NCBI GenBank assembly: GCA_964475945.1
Contig: CAYYYF010000002.1
Location: forward strand, 62,001 to 126,000
Reading direction: 5' to 3'
From: JBBIQH01 sp964475945
GTDB lineage: Archaea; Thermoproteota; Nitrososphaeria; Nitrososphaerales; Nitrosocaldaceae
DNA: 64,000 nucleotides
How positions within the stretch are numbered: the first letter of the stretch is position 1; every line of letters begins with the position of its first letter. Both the position numbers and the translations under genes were made by a program. Below the pieces are notes generated by a model that did no database searches, was not told where the DNA came from, and saw only the letters and a program-made list of their open reading frames with translations. This document shows positions 33,991-42,876 of the stretch, piece by piece.

Positions 33991-34111
33991 TCCCACGGGG
34001 GTGATTTGAACACCCGACACTCCGGTATCTGCTGTTGCCTAGTAGGGCTGCCTGTGTCAGCCAAGGCTGACCACTACAGCCGGAAGCTCTACCAGGCTGA
34101 GCTACCGTGGG
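33991..34111 (-). tRNA. tRNA-Tyr(GTA) with a 47-nt intron
   Basis: Acceptor CCCACGG/CCGTGGG starts with C1, as in archaeal tRNA-Tyr. Anticodon stem TCCGG/CCGGA with CTGTAG gives GTA; the intron is 34027-34073 at the canonical position. T-arm uses GTTCAAATC. Discriminator A is followed by an encoded CCA (33988-33990). Confidence 0.92.
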
Positions 34112-34154
34112 CCCATTATTATTAATAAATTACCGTGATAAAAACTTAAACCAT

Positions 34155-35063
34155 ATGAATGTTAGCATAGGGATACCGAGCTACAATGAGGAGAGGAGCA
34201 TAGTTAACATATTATCTGTATTGGAAAGACAGAAGCATGAGTATAATGTTAAAGGATACGAATGCTATATAGATGAGGTTATAATCTCAGATGACTCTAC
34301 TGATTCTACTGTAAGATTGATTAATGATTATACTAGCAAAAGTAGTTTAAATATAAAGTTGTTACATCATGATGAAAGGAGAGGAGCTGCAAGTGCATGG
34401 AATGAGATATTTGCTCATGCAAAGGGGGATATTATAGTGCTTTACGATGCAGATGTAATACCAGCCATAAATGCAACTTTTATACTCTCAGATACCCTGA
34501 AGGATGACAGATATGCACTATGTGCAGCAAATATAGTACCAATAAAGGCTAATAGCATAGCAGGTAGGGCAAGTATATTCAATACCTCATGGCTTAGGAG
34601 GGTTAGAGGGTTTAGCATAAACCAATATACAGCAATGGGTAGGGCATTAGCAATAAGGAGTAACGTAGCAAAAGATATAAGCATACCAGATATCATAGCA
34701 ATAGACCTTTACCTCCAATGCAAGGTTATGGAGATGGGATACAAGGTAGCATATAGAGATGATGCAATAGTATACTTTAAACCCGTTGATAGCATAAAGG
34801 AGTTTGTTATGCAGGTTAGCAGAGCCTTAGAAGGACATAAGGAGTTAACATATTTCATAGATGCACTAGGATTAAGGCTAAGTATAAAGGATATGCTATA
34901 CGCCTTTTTACTTGAGAGCAGGAATGATCCTATAGGGGTATTATGCTTAATAGTATCATATCTCTTCTATCCATTTTATAGTAATAGCAAGAATATGGGT
35001 TCAAGATGGAGTATAGCAGAGAGCAGTAAAGGATTAAACATAAATGACCTTCAATTTAAATAA
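34155..35063 (+). CDS. Family 2 glycosyltransferase, 302 aa
   Basis: GT-A fold: VSIGIPSYNEERSI at the N-terminus, IISDDSTDST, GAASAWNEIF, and the metal-binding DAD motif in VLYDADVIP. It should add a sugar from a nucleotide donor to a lipid or surface glycan acceptor. A C-terminal hydrophobic stretch (VLCLIVSYLFYPFYS) may tether it to the membrane. The start at 34155 is chosen because upstream in-frame codons fall in the tRNA-Tyr gene. Confidence 0.88.
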   Translation: MNVSIGIPSYNEERSIVNILSVLERQKHEYNVKGYECYIDEVIISDDSTDSTVRLINDYTSKSSLNIKLLHHDERRGAASAWNEIFAHAKGDIIVLYDADVIPAINATFILSDTLKDDRYALCAANIVPIKANSIAGRASIFNTSWLRRVRGFSINQYTAMGRALAIRSNVAKDISIPDIIAIDLYLQCKVMEMGYKVAYRDDAIVYFKPVDSIKEFVMQVSRALEGHKELTYFIDALGLRLSIKDMLYAFLLESRNDPIGVLCLIVSYLFYPFYSNSKNMGSRWSIAESSKGLNINDLQFK

Positions 35064-35087
35064 TTAAAATATTATAATAAATAGATA

Positions 35088-35185
35088 CTATAGATCATCC
35101 TTATTATTGCCTAACCTTTGTAGGCTAGTTAACTCATTAACCATCTCTGCTATATGAAGAACTACGTCTCCTTCACTACTTACCT
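35088..35185 (-). other. Probable continuation of the radical SAM gene in another frame
   Basis: Inserting one base in the AGGAT near 35194 lets the reading continue as DLDIEVSSEGDVVLHIAEM to LTSLQRLGNNKDDL and TAG at 35088, with host-like codons. The real protein may thus be about 33 residues longer, or this is a relic. Confidence 0.45.
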
Positions 35186-36754
35186 CTATATCCAGATCCT
35201 TGTAGAGTCAAGTCTATCATCACCGGTACGCTTTATATCATCTTCAGCCTCCTTAAGGTATTCAAGCATCTTGCTTGATACATACTTCAGCACCTCTATC
35301 ACTATGAAGCGTAAATGTGATGGTATAGGTTTAAGCAATAGCGATGCATGTCTATTTATCATAGCAACTGAGTGCTTTGTGGCCTCTAGTATAAGCTGCT
35401 GTCTTAATGGTGTATATTCTGGCATCCACTTTGCTGCTTGCTTACGCATAGAGCGTAGAGGCATTAGAGGGAACATCCATACAAATACGTTATGATGCTT
35501 GATCCTATCTATGAACTCTAGGCATTGCATCACATCCCTCTCGCTCTCTTTAGGCAAACCTGTCATCATAGATGCTACTGTGAACCAGTGGTTATCATCT
35601 AATATACTAAGAGCGTCATCTATTACATCTGGCCACTCCTCTATCCTGAATGGTTTAACCTTGCCTGGCATTATCATCTTAACAAGGTTAGGGCTAACCG
35701 TCTCAAGCCCAGTCTCTACAAACCCTGGGTTACTCTTATCCAACTCCATTATCTCTGCCATCTCCTTAAGGGTCTTTGGGCTTGATTTTATACTTGCACA
35801 TGAGAAGAAGTCTGTTCCTAGACTCTTGACACCTGGGAACTTCTTAACACTCTTCCATAGATCTATTATTGCATCATGGTTTATCTCAAAGCTGCCCATT
35901 CTCCTACCATAGAATAGTGCGTCCTCAGAGTGTAGTGTTATGTTCCTTAAACCATGTCTAACCTCTAACTCAACCTCCTTAAGTATCCTATCCTTTGGTA
36001 TTGATCTAAACATTAGAAGATCTGGAGAGCAGAACTGGCATCCTCTACCGCACCCCCTTGTTATCTCAACTATACCACTAGAGGATGGATTCTTTATGAG
36101 AGGTATCCTATCAGTATCTATGGGCATGCTCCTAACCTTCTTAGGTAACTCCTCCCCATTTACTGCTCTCTCAAATAACTCCCCAACTATGCCTTCTGCT
36201 TCACCATCTACTAAGCAATCTATGCCCCATTCACTGAACCTCTCTGGGTGCTCCTCCAACTGCCATATCCCTGGTCCTCCTATTATCAACTTGGAGTTGT
36301 AACGCTTAAGCAATGGATTGTTTATTAGATCATTGAATGCCATTGCAGTGTAGGACCTTGCAGGCCACCAGTTTATTAACCTAAACATACATGCTACTAA
36401 CTGTGATACTGCTGCATATCCTAATGGATCATGTACTGTTAAGCCTATAACCTTTGTATCCTTTCCTATAACCTTATGTAACTTCCTTGGATCTGCCACT
36501 ATAACCTCATCCCTACTGAACCCATACTCAAGAAGTGCAGCCTCTACCTTCCTTATACCATATGGTGCTATCCTTAATCTACCATCACCATCACTCTTTG
36601 TAGCAAAGAATATAGATTCCATTATCCTTCTATTGTATGGCATCTTTGGATAGTTAGATGGTATACAGCCTATGAAACCTATCCAGTTGAATCCTCTGTA
36701 GTTGCTTATTGCACATGTATCCCCTGTTAGAACTATCTTGTATCCATCTCCCAT
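35186..36754 (-). CDS. B12-binding-type radical SAM protein, possible GDGT ring synthase (copy 1), 522 aa
   Basis: N-terminal 190 residues resemble a cobalamin-binding Rossmann domain (VIGLTVHDPLGYAA, SKLIIGGPGIWQ). The radical SAM core starts with the cluster motif CGRGCQFC (CxxxCxxC) after IVEITRG, and includes GFVETGLETVSP and ASMMTGLPKES. The helical C-terminus is rich in Lys and Glu. Architecture, length and tandem arrangement are like GrsA/GrsB, which make cyclopentane rings in tetraether lipids; this is inference. The sequence suggests a frameshift at the 3' end: in the next frame coding-like sequence continues to 35088. Confidence 0.8.
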   Translation of the reverse strand: MGDGYKIVLTGDTCAISNYRGFNWIGFIGCIPSNYPKMPYNRRIMESIFFATKSDGDGRLRIAPYGIRKVEAALLEYGFSRDEVIVADPRKLHKVIGKDTKVIGLTVHDPLGYAAVSQLVACMFRLINWWPARSYTAMAFNDLINNPLLKRYNSKLIIGGPGIWQLEEHPERFSEWGIDCLVDGEAEGIVGELFERAVNGEELPKKVRSMPIDTDRIPLIKNPSSSGIVEITRGCGRGCQFCSPDLLMFRSIPKDRILKEVELEVRHGLRNITLHSEDALFYGRRMGSFEINHDAIIDLWKSVKKFPGVKSLGTDFFSCASIKSSPKTLKEMAEIMELDKSNPGFVETGLETVSPNLVKMIMPGKVKPFRIEEWPDVIDDALSILDDNHWFTVASMMTGLPKESERDVMQCLEFIDRIKHHNVFVWMFPLMPLRSMRKQAAKWMPEYTPLRQQLILEATKHSVAMINRHASLLLKPIPSHLRFIVIEVLKYVSSKMLEYLKEAEDDIKRTGDDRLDSTRIWI

Positions 36755-36763
36755 GTTCTCACC

Positions 36764-38326
36764 TTAGTTATACCTTACTAACAGAACCTTCTCTGGATCA
36801 TAACCTAGCTTCCTACCCCAGTCCTCTATTACCCTAAGTATCATATTCACGCCCCATTTGAAGAATACCATGAGTGCTGCTTTAAGGAATGGGTTCAGTC
36901 TTATAACTGATGGTGGTAAATTATATAGTTCATAGATTGTATGCCTCCATGTCTTGTATATTACTGCATAATGCCCCTCACTTATGTTATCTGCGTTAAA
37001 GAACTCATCCCCTTTAAGTACTCCTATAGGCACAAAGGTTAATGGTGTTGCCGTAAAGTGTGCCTTGCTACCTATACGCTCTGGTAACTCCCTCTCCATC
37101 CTATCTATAAGCCTTACAGTATCCCAACAATCCTCATCATTCTCACCAGGTAGACCTAGTATAAGCGTATATGCAGGTATCCAGTAGTTCTCATTGAGTA
37201 TCCTTGTACCATGGAAGATAACATCTGGCCACTCATCTGGACTGAAAGGCTTTGCCTTGAATGGCATGTAGCGCTTTATTAATCTAGCAGAGCCAGTCTC
37301 CAACCCTGGCTGTATACCTATTATGTTATCTGGGCTAGCCCTTATAACCTCAGATACCTTCTTAACCATATCTGGATCTGCTACAACAGCTGATACAGTG
37401 CCATGTGTAGGTTGTGCTCTTCTAACACCCTTAACGTTCATAACGGCCTTGAATAGATCTACTATTGCATCCCTATTGGGCATGAAACCCTTCTTATCCT
37501 CTAAGCCGTAGAGGAAGATATCATCACTCTGCAGCCATACCTTGTATGTACCAGCATTAACGTTAACCCTTATCTCTCTCTGAACCTTATCATATGGCAT
37601 ATACCTTGCTATCCTTAGATTTGGCTCGCAGAACTCACAGTTCCTTCCACATCCACGCATTGCCTCTACTACACCGTGTATGCTAGCATTGACTATCTCT
37701 GGCACCTCATCTAGCCTAGGTTGCCTACCAACCCTAACCCTTGATTGCAATCTGCCCTCCTCTATATCTTTAAATAACTCATAAGCAACATGATCAGCCT
37801 CGCCTATAACAGCATGATCAATCATTAAATCTTCTTGCTGTTCAACCCTGAACTCAAACTGCCATGCACCTGGGCCTCCTACAACAACCTTGAACTTGTA
37901 ACCATTATTTAACCTCATCTCCTTGAGTCTCCTTGCAAGATCTATGAAGTACTTCTGGTTTATTGGAGTAAAGTAAACCTGCCCCCCAGTGAACATCATG
38001 CTTACTGGCGCCAAGCCAAGGGGATCCATAGCGTATATACCAACCACCCTAGTCTGCTCATCTATATACTCATGCAGATAATCTGGATGCACTACAGCAA
38101 CCTCATTTCTTGAATATCCTTTCAGTAACCCGGCCTCTATCTTCCTTAACCCATATGGAGCTTTACTTAATATGCCATTATGCATCTTAACATTTGGTGC
38201 TAGAAACTTGAACAGCCTCTCTGGTACCCTCTCTGATGGTGCACAGCTAAGGAAATCAAAGAGCGGTATACTCCTATACTCGCTTGTTAATGTTCTATCA
38301 TTTGTTAGCACCACCCTTCTTCCCAT
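36764..38326 (-). CDS. B12-binding-type radical SAM protein, possible GDGT ring synthase (copy 2), 520 aa
   Basis: Paralog of the downstream gene with the same plan: VVLTNDRTL start, cobalamin-like domain (VVGIYAMDPLGLAP, KVVVGGPGAWQ), cluster motif CGRNCEFC after VVEAMRG, then GIQPGLETGSARL and YTLILGLPGEND. The start at 38326 is preferred over an ATG at 38392 because it aligns with the paralog and has a TATA-like tract about 25-32 bases upstream. The two genes are nine bases apart, so they form an operon. Two Grs-like enzymes in tandem would suit sequential ring formation; not proven. Confidence 0.8.
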   Translation of the reverse strand: MGRRVVLTNDRTLTSEYRSIPLFDFLSCAPSERVPERLFKFLAPNVKMHNGILSKAPYGLRKIEAGLLKGYSRNEVAVVHPDYLHEYIDEQTRVVGIYAMDPLGLAPVSMMFTGGQVYFTPINQKYFIDLARRLKEMRLNNGYKFKVVVGGPGAWQFEFRVEQQEDLMIDHAVIGEADHVAYELFKDIEEGRLQSRVRVGRQPRLDEVPEIVNASIHGVVEAMRGCGRNCEFCEPNLRIARYMPYDKVQREIRVNVNAGTYKVWLQSDDIFLYGLEDKKGFMPNRDAIVDLFKAVMNVKGVRRAQPTHGTVSAVVADPDMVKKVSEVIRASPDNIIGIQPGLETGSARLIKRYMPFKAKPFSPDEWPDVIFHGTRILNENYWIPAYTLILGLPGENDEDCWDTVRLIDRMERELPERIGSKAHFTATPLTFVPIGVLKGDEFFNADNISEGHYAVIYKTWRHTIYELYNLPPSVIRLNPFLKAALMVFFKWGVNMILRVIEDWGRKLGYDPEKVLLVRYN

Positions 38327-38468
38327 CTTGTTATAATTTATAATGCATAATTTTAAACTTTTCTGAGATAATAATTGATCATTAAGAGACACTTAATTAA
38401 ATTATATAATTGATATCTGATTATTATCAGTATATAGAGAACATATATAGAGGCTGTTAATGCTAACT

Positions 38469-38675
38469 CTAGCCCAGTATCTTTCTTGCATCACTATGTA
38501 ACCTTACAAGTATACCATCATTACCCTTAACATCTACTAGCCCAAGATTTACTAGAGTGTTTATAGCATTGACAACCTTATCTTTATCTACATCCAACTC
38601 TCTTGCAATATCATCTATACTTGCTTCCCCTTTACTACTCAGCAGAACCAGTATAGTCTTTACTATATCTACCAT
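38469..38675 (-). CDS. Small winged-helix protein, 68 aa
   Basis: A complete HTH: VLLSSKGEASIDDIARELDVDKDKVVNAINTLVNLGLVDVKG, with a short wing. It is single-domain and lacks a sensor. It could bind DNA as a dimer. It lies upstream of the radical SAM pair on the same strand, about 140 bases away, and might regulate it, but nothing shows this directly. Confidence 0.72.
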   Translation of the reverse strand: MVDIVKTILVLLSSKGEASIDDIARELDVDKDKVVNAINTLVNLGLVDVKGNDGILVRLHSDARKILG

Positions 38676-38757
38676 ATGGTATAGTATACTTACAGGTAAT
38701 TTTACTTTGTGTATCTCGAGTTATATAATTGATGTTATGTAACATATCATAGCTCTT

Positions 38758-39357
38758 ATGGAAAGTTATTTATTCAAATATCTGCTAGCCTATACCATGG
38801 TAGATTACACAGTACTATACCCAAGGAGGATAAGCCTAGTCAAGGGCTTGGTACATCTTATAAAGAGGGATGAGGTGATAAGGGAAGGTCCCCTATACAT
38901 AATAGTGAATAAGAGTATAAAGGAGATGGAAGAAGTATTAAAGGCAGAGGGATTCCATAGGCTGGTATTCTGCGAGAATAGGAGGAGAGAGCAGATAGGT
39001 AGAGGGTTTACAAAGATGCTTAGCAAAGGTTGGGAGATGCATCTAAGGTTCCTTAGTATGAAGGGAAAGGATGAGTGCATAGCCATAAATGGGGAGATAG
39101 AGATATCAAGGAAGTATATACAGCATATATTCAGTGCTAGAGCAGCAGTACTGTATGAGATTGCTAGTATACTCAAGAAGAACTCTGTAGATTATAAGAT
39201 ATGGAATATCAACATAAATGATTATGTAAGCAAGATAATAGATAATCAACAGATTAAGCTTAGGGGTATACCAATGCTTATACCATGGATACCCTCATGC
39301 ATAGTAGGCGGTGGTTATGGACTCTTCCATCTCCTAAGATTCCTCAGTATAATATGA
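38758..39357 (+). CDS. Unknown protein, 199 aa
   Basis: Mixed alpha/beta protein with basic regions (ENRRREQIGRGF) and a hydrophobic, Gly-rich end IVGGGYGLFHLLRFLSII that could touch the membrane. No family is recognised. Codon use matches the host. It is followed on the same strand by another unknown gene 73 bases away. Confidence 0.62.
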   Translation: MESYLFKYLLAYTMVDYTVLYPRRISLVKGLVHLIKRDEVIREGPLYIIVNKSIKEMEEVLKAEGFHRLVFCENRRREQIGRGFTKMLSKGWEMHLRFLSMKGKDECIAINGEIEISRKYIQHIFSARAAVLYEIASILKKNSVDYKIWNININDYVSKIIDNQQIKLRGIPMLIPWIPSCIVGGGYGLFHLLRFLSII

Positions 39358-39430
39358 GCTACACGTATTGAAAGATAGGTTTTCTTGCTATATCTTTACA
39401 AATAAATAAATAAAATATTCCATAAACTTT

Positions 39431-39901
39431 ATGGACAAACCTATTAGATTAATCCATTCTGGGCTCTCAGAGGGAGAGAGAGAAGCATTGTATAATCTCC
39501 TTATGGAACCATTTGGTGTAGTAGAGGAGAGTGCTGATAATAGCAGTAATACACAAGAAGATATGCTAAGTAGTGTATATATAGAATTCCCAATACAGTA
39601 TGAGGGTTTTATTAAAATACTGGGACTTGATAGATGGGAAGGTCTAAAGGAGATGATAAAGAATATAAGGTGGAGGAGGGGTAAGAGTGCATTCCTACTA
39701 ACATTACACTTCTCTGAAGGTAATCATATCATATTCGCCATAAAGAGTAATAGCAATAGAGTATTCAACAAGGCTATAGATAGTATAGAGTATGTTGCAG
39801 ATACTGTATACTTTAAAGATGTAAAGGATGCAAGATATGTGAGGTTTGAGTTTGATGTAGATGATATGAGATGGTATCCTGTTCAGGTTAGTATATTATA
39901 G
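39431..39901 (+). CDS. Unknown protein, 156 aa
   Basis: Starts MDKPIRLIHSGLSEGEREAL; a Ser/Asn/Glu-rich spacer (residues 34-48) is followed by an alpha/beta domain with WRRGKSAFLLTLHFSEG and ends with a beta strand FDVDDMRWYPVQVSIL. No family is recognised. It converges with the next gene, four bases apart. Confidence 0.62.
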   Translation: MDKPIRLIHSGLSEGEREALYNLLMEPFGVVEESADNSSNTQEDMLSSVYIEFPIQYEGFIKILGLDRWEGLKEMIKNIRWRRGKSAFLLTLHFSEGNHIIFAIKSNSNRVFNKAIDSIEYVADTVYFKDVKDARYVRFEFDVDDMRWYPVQVSIL

Positions 39902-39904
39902 TCT

Positions 39905-40405
39905 TTAATTGTTACCTTCATGAGTATCTTTTCTATCATCCTTACCAGTTCTATCCTTCTCACTATTCATTATACTTTCTATTATGGATGCATACTTCAA
40001 TACCTCGCTAAGCTCTTTATACTTCCTATCTATGAAATCCAATGCTTCCTCAAGTCTCTTTACCTTGCCATACCTATATCTTACAAGTTCTCTATGCCTC
40101 CAGTAGATGCTTCCATTATCAAGTGCTAGAGTAGTAAAGTAATCAGGGTTCTTTAGGTTATCTGGCATATTTACGCTGTAAGGTAGCAAGTACTCAACTA
40201 TGAACCACTCATCACCATCTGGATAGTCTGAACCAGTGCTTATATCAAAGAATAAGTGCAGATACTCATTAAGTCTTATACCCTTGCTATTTATCATAGG
40301 ATGCTTTACATCCGATACCTTGTAGTCTCTGCTCAATAGCTCAGGCTCAAAGTATATGTTTATTATAGCCTTCCTTATTATCCTGTTTGCATCGCTTAAA
40401 TTCAA
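39905..40405 (-). CDS. Unknown protein, 166 aa
   Basis: Contains an aromatic-rich central region (LHLFFDISTGSDYPDGDEWFIVEYLLPY) and an amphipathic helix (KRLEEALDFIDRKYKELSEVL), ending in a charged hydrophilic tail. No family is recognised. It is divergent from aspartokinase. Confidence 0.62.
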   Translation of the reverse strand: MNLSDANRIIRKAIINIYFEPELLSRDYKVSDVKHPMINSKGIRLNEYLHLFFDISTGSDYPDGDEWFIVEYLLPYSVNMPDNLKNPDYFTTLALDNGSIYWRHRELVRYRYGKVKRLEEALDFIDRKYKELSEVLKYASIIESIMNSEKDRTGKDDRKDTHEGNN

Positions 40406-40479
40406 TAGAATCCAAGATGCATAAGCATCATATTAACTTTTTATTAATATATTTATATGATGAGTAATAGCATTTAGTT

Positions 40480-41904
40480 ATGCTAACCATAGCAAAGTTT
40501 GGCGGTAACACACTGGGCATTAACGGTAGGAACATACCACTTGTGATATCAAGGATAAGGACAATGCTTACATATGGTAAGGTTGTTGCTGTACTCTCTG
40601 CACCATTCACTGAGTATGGAAAGGCTAGATCGCTTACAGATATAGCAATGGAGATAGGGAGGAGCTATGCATCATCTGAGCCAGTGGAGATAGACGTCCT
40701 GAACAGTGTTTATGAGCATATTGCAAATGAGTATATGGATGAGTATAACAGACAAGAGTTCCTTGTTAGGCTGAAGGAGTTCAACAGAGAGGTTATAGTG
40801 GCATTAAAGCAGACTACAGAATACAAGAGGTTTATTGATGTTACAAGGGCAAGGGTACTTGCATATAGTGGAGAGTTGGCTATGGCATGTGCAATGCACC
40901 ATATCTTAAAGAGTAACAGAATAGATTCATGCTACATTGAGTTCAAGGACTGGCCTATAATAACTGATGATAACTATGAGGCAGCAAACTTTATGCTAGA
41001 TGCTAGCAGAAATGCTTGTAAAAGATTCTATGAGATGCTTAATACTAGCGATGTTGTATGCATTGGTGGTTTCATAGGTAAGACATTGGATGGATTAGAG
41101 AGTACGTATGAGAGAGGAGGCTCCGATAGAACAGCTGCAGATCTAGCAATATTGCTATATGATAAGTATGGCAGCAATATGCTTGTAAGCTTTGAGAAGG
41201 ATAGCAGTGTGCTTAGTGCTGATCCAAAGATAGTTAAAGATGGGTTAGAGCATGTTAAAGTACTCTCATACAACGAGGCAAAACTTGCGGGTATGTTTGG
41301 TATGAAGATACTTGATCCAATAGCAATAAAGGATATAGAGGATGCAATGGTTGATATTAAGATTAGGGTTACCAATATAAACGATCCAAGTGATTACACT
41401 AGCATAGTAAAGACTCCAGGGTATAGCAGCGAGAATCCAATAAAGATAGTTACCGGTAAGAAGAGATGCTGCATAGTTAGAATGAAGAGTGAGAGTGCAT
41501 GGCACTTTAAAGAACACTTGCTCAAGTATAGAAGGTATAATGAGTTTGTCCAATTAAGCCCTTACATTAAGGACGGTGAGGAGTATTCTAGAATACTCTT
41601 CCTTGATGCAGAGTTCATAAAGAGGTATGAGAGACATATTAAGGCATATGATAGTAATGCTGAGATTGTATATGGAAGAGGTGTGATAACCCTTATAGGG
41701 GATGAAATGCATAGAGTTCCAAATGTAGCATCGATGGCAAGCAGTACCCTAGGCGAGCAAGGTATAAACATTATAAATATGGATGCCCAAGAAGAGACCT
41801 CTAGGATAGTTATAGTTGTTGAGGATAGAGATGAGAACGTTGAGAATGCTATAAGAGCTATACATGCAAAGAGAGCAAGATATGCTAGTCCTACTACATG
41901 CTAA
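40480..41904 (+). CDS. lysC: Aspartate kinase
   Basis: First enzyme of the aspartate family pathway; phosphorylates aspartate. It starts with the kinase signature IAKFGGNTLG (variant of KFGGTS), has the GERGGSD-like segment YERGGSDRTAADLAI, SADPKIV and LSYNEAKLAGMFG, and two C-terminal ACT regions (about residues 320-470; VASMASSTLGEQGINI) for feedback control. It heads a codirectional group with a branched-chain aminotransferase and a LOR/SDH protein. Homoserine dehydrogenase is encoded separately. Confidence 0.93.
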   Translation: MLTIAKFGGNTLGINGRNIPLVISRIRTMLTYGKVVAVLSAPFTEYGKARSLTDIAMEIGRSYASSEPVEIDVLNSVYEHIANEYMDEYNRQEFLVRLKEFNREVIVALKQTTEYKRFIDVTRARVLAYSGELAMACAMHHILKSNRIDSCYIEFKDWPIITDDNYEAANFMLDASRNACKRFYEMLNTSDVVCIGGFIGKTLDGLESTYERGGSDRTAADLAILLYDKYGSNMLVSFEKDSSVLSADPKIVKDGLEHVKVLSYNEAKLAGMFGMKILDPIAIKDIEDAMVDIKIRVTNINDPSDYTSIVKTPGYSSENPIKIVTGKKRCCIVRMKSESAWHFKEHLLKYRRYNEFVQLSPYIKDGEEYSRILFLDAEFIKRYERHIKAYDSNAEIVYGRGVITLIGDEMHRVPNVASMASSTLGEQGINIINMDAQEETSRIVIVVEDRDENVENAIRAIHAKRARYASPTTC

Positions 41905-41935
41905 AGTTTATTTCCCCTAACGATGTAGTCTTGCC

Positions 41936-42850
41936 ATGGAGATAGGTAAGAAGATATGGATGAACGGTAGGTTTGTTGATGCTGAGAATGCCACTGTACA
42001 TATACTTACCCATGCTCTGCATTATGCTACTGCTGTATTTGAGGGTATAAGGTGCCATGATACTGGTAATGGTGCAGCTATATTCAGATTACATGAACAT
42101 GTTAAGAGGCTCCTTTCCAGTGCTAAGATATACATGATGGATCTAGAGTATGGCTTTGATGATATATGCTATGCTATAATTGAGACTGTTAAGGTTAATA
42201 AGATGAGGGATTGCTATATAAGACCAATAGCATATTACTCTTACGGCAAGATGGGTGTTAACCCATTACCAAACAAGGTTGATCTAGCAATAGCAGTATG
42301 GAGGTGGGATGAATATCTAAGCAAGAAAGGGGAAGGGATAAGGTGTATGGTATCATCATGGCGTAGGATAGATGCTAGAACCATGCCTGTAAATGCAAAG
42401 GCAACTGCAAACTATGCAAACTCTGCTTTAGCAAGGGTGGAGGCGCTGAAGAATGGATTCGATGAGGCTATAATGCTTAATATAAACGGCATGGTTGCAG
42501 AGGCAAGTGCTGAGAATGTATTCATAGTAAGTGATGGATTGCTATGCACGCCCCCAACTACAGATGGTGCACTTGCAGGGATAACTAGGGATACTCTATT
42601 GCAATTGACAAGGTATGAGGGTATAAAGTATGAGATAAGGAGTATAAGTAGAGACGAACTCTACACTGCAGACGAGGTATTCCTTACTGGTACTGCCTCA
42701 GGGATAAAGCCTGTAACAAGTATAGATAATAGGAAGGTAGGTGATGGTAGTGTAGGAGTAGTTACTAAGAGGTTACAGCTGCTTTATGAGAATGCTATAC
42801 TAGGCAAGGATGAGAGGTTTGCTAAATGGTTAACCTATATTAATATATGA
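41936..42850 (+). CDS. ilvE: Branched-chain amino acid aminotransferase
   Basis: Fold-type IV PLP enzyme that makes Leu, Ile and Val from 2-oxo acids. Motifs: HALHYATAVFEGIRCHDTG near the N-terminus, the PLP Lys in VNAKATANYANS, GMVAEASAENVFIV, and FLTGTASGIKPV. 304 aa is normal. It lies 31 bases after lysC and 26 before the next gene, so the three are likely cotranscribed. Confidence 0.95.
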   Translation: MEIGKKIWMNGRFVDAENATVHILTHALHYATAVFEGIRCHDTGNGAAIFRLHEHVKRLLSSAKIYMMDLEYGFDDICYAIIETVKVNKMRDCYIRPIAYYSYGKMGVNPLPNKVDLAIAVWRWDEYLSKKGEGIRCMVSSWRRIDARTMPVNAKATANYANSALARVEALKNGFDEAIMLNINGMVAEASAENVFIVSDGLLCTPPTTDGALAGITRDTLLQLTRYEGIKYEIRSISRDELYTADEVFLTGTASGIKPVTSIDNRKVGDGSVGVVTKRLQLLYENAILGKDERFAKWLTYINI

Positions 42851-42876
42851 TAGGTTGATTAATCTTATCTCTGCAT

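Noticed and set aside
34107..34154. Upstream start for the glycosyltransferase
   Set aside because: It begins within tRNA-Tyr; the ATG at 34155 gives the normal family N-terminus.
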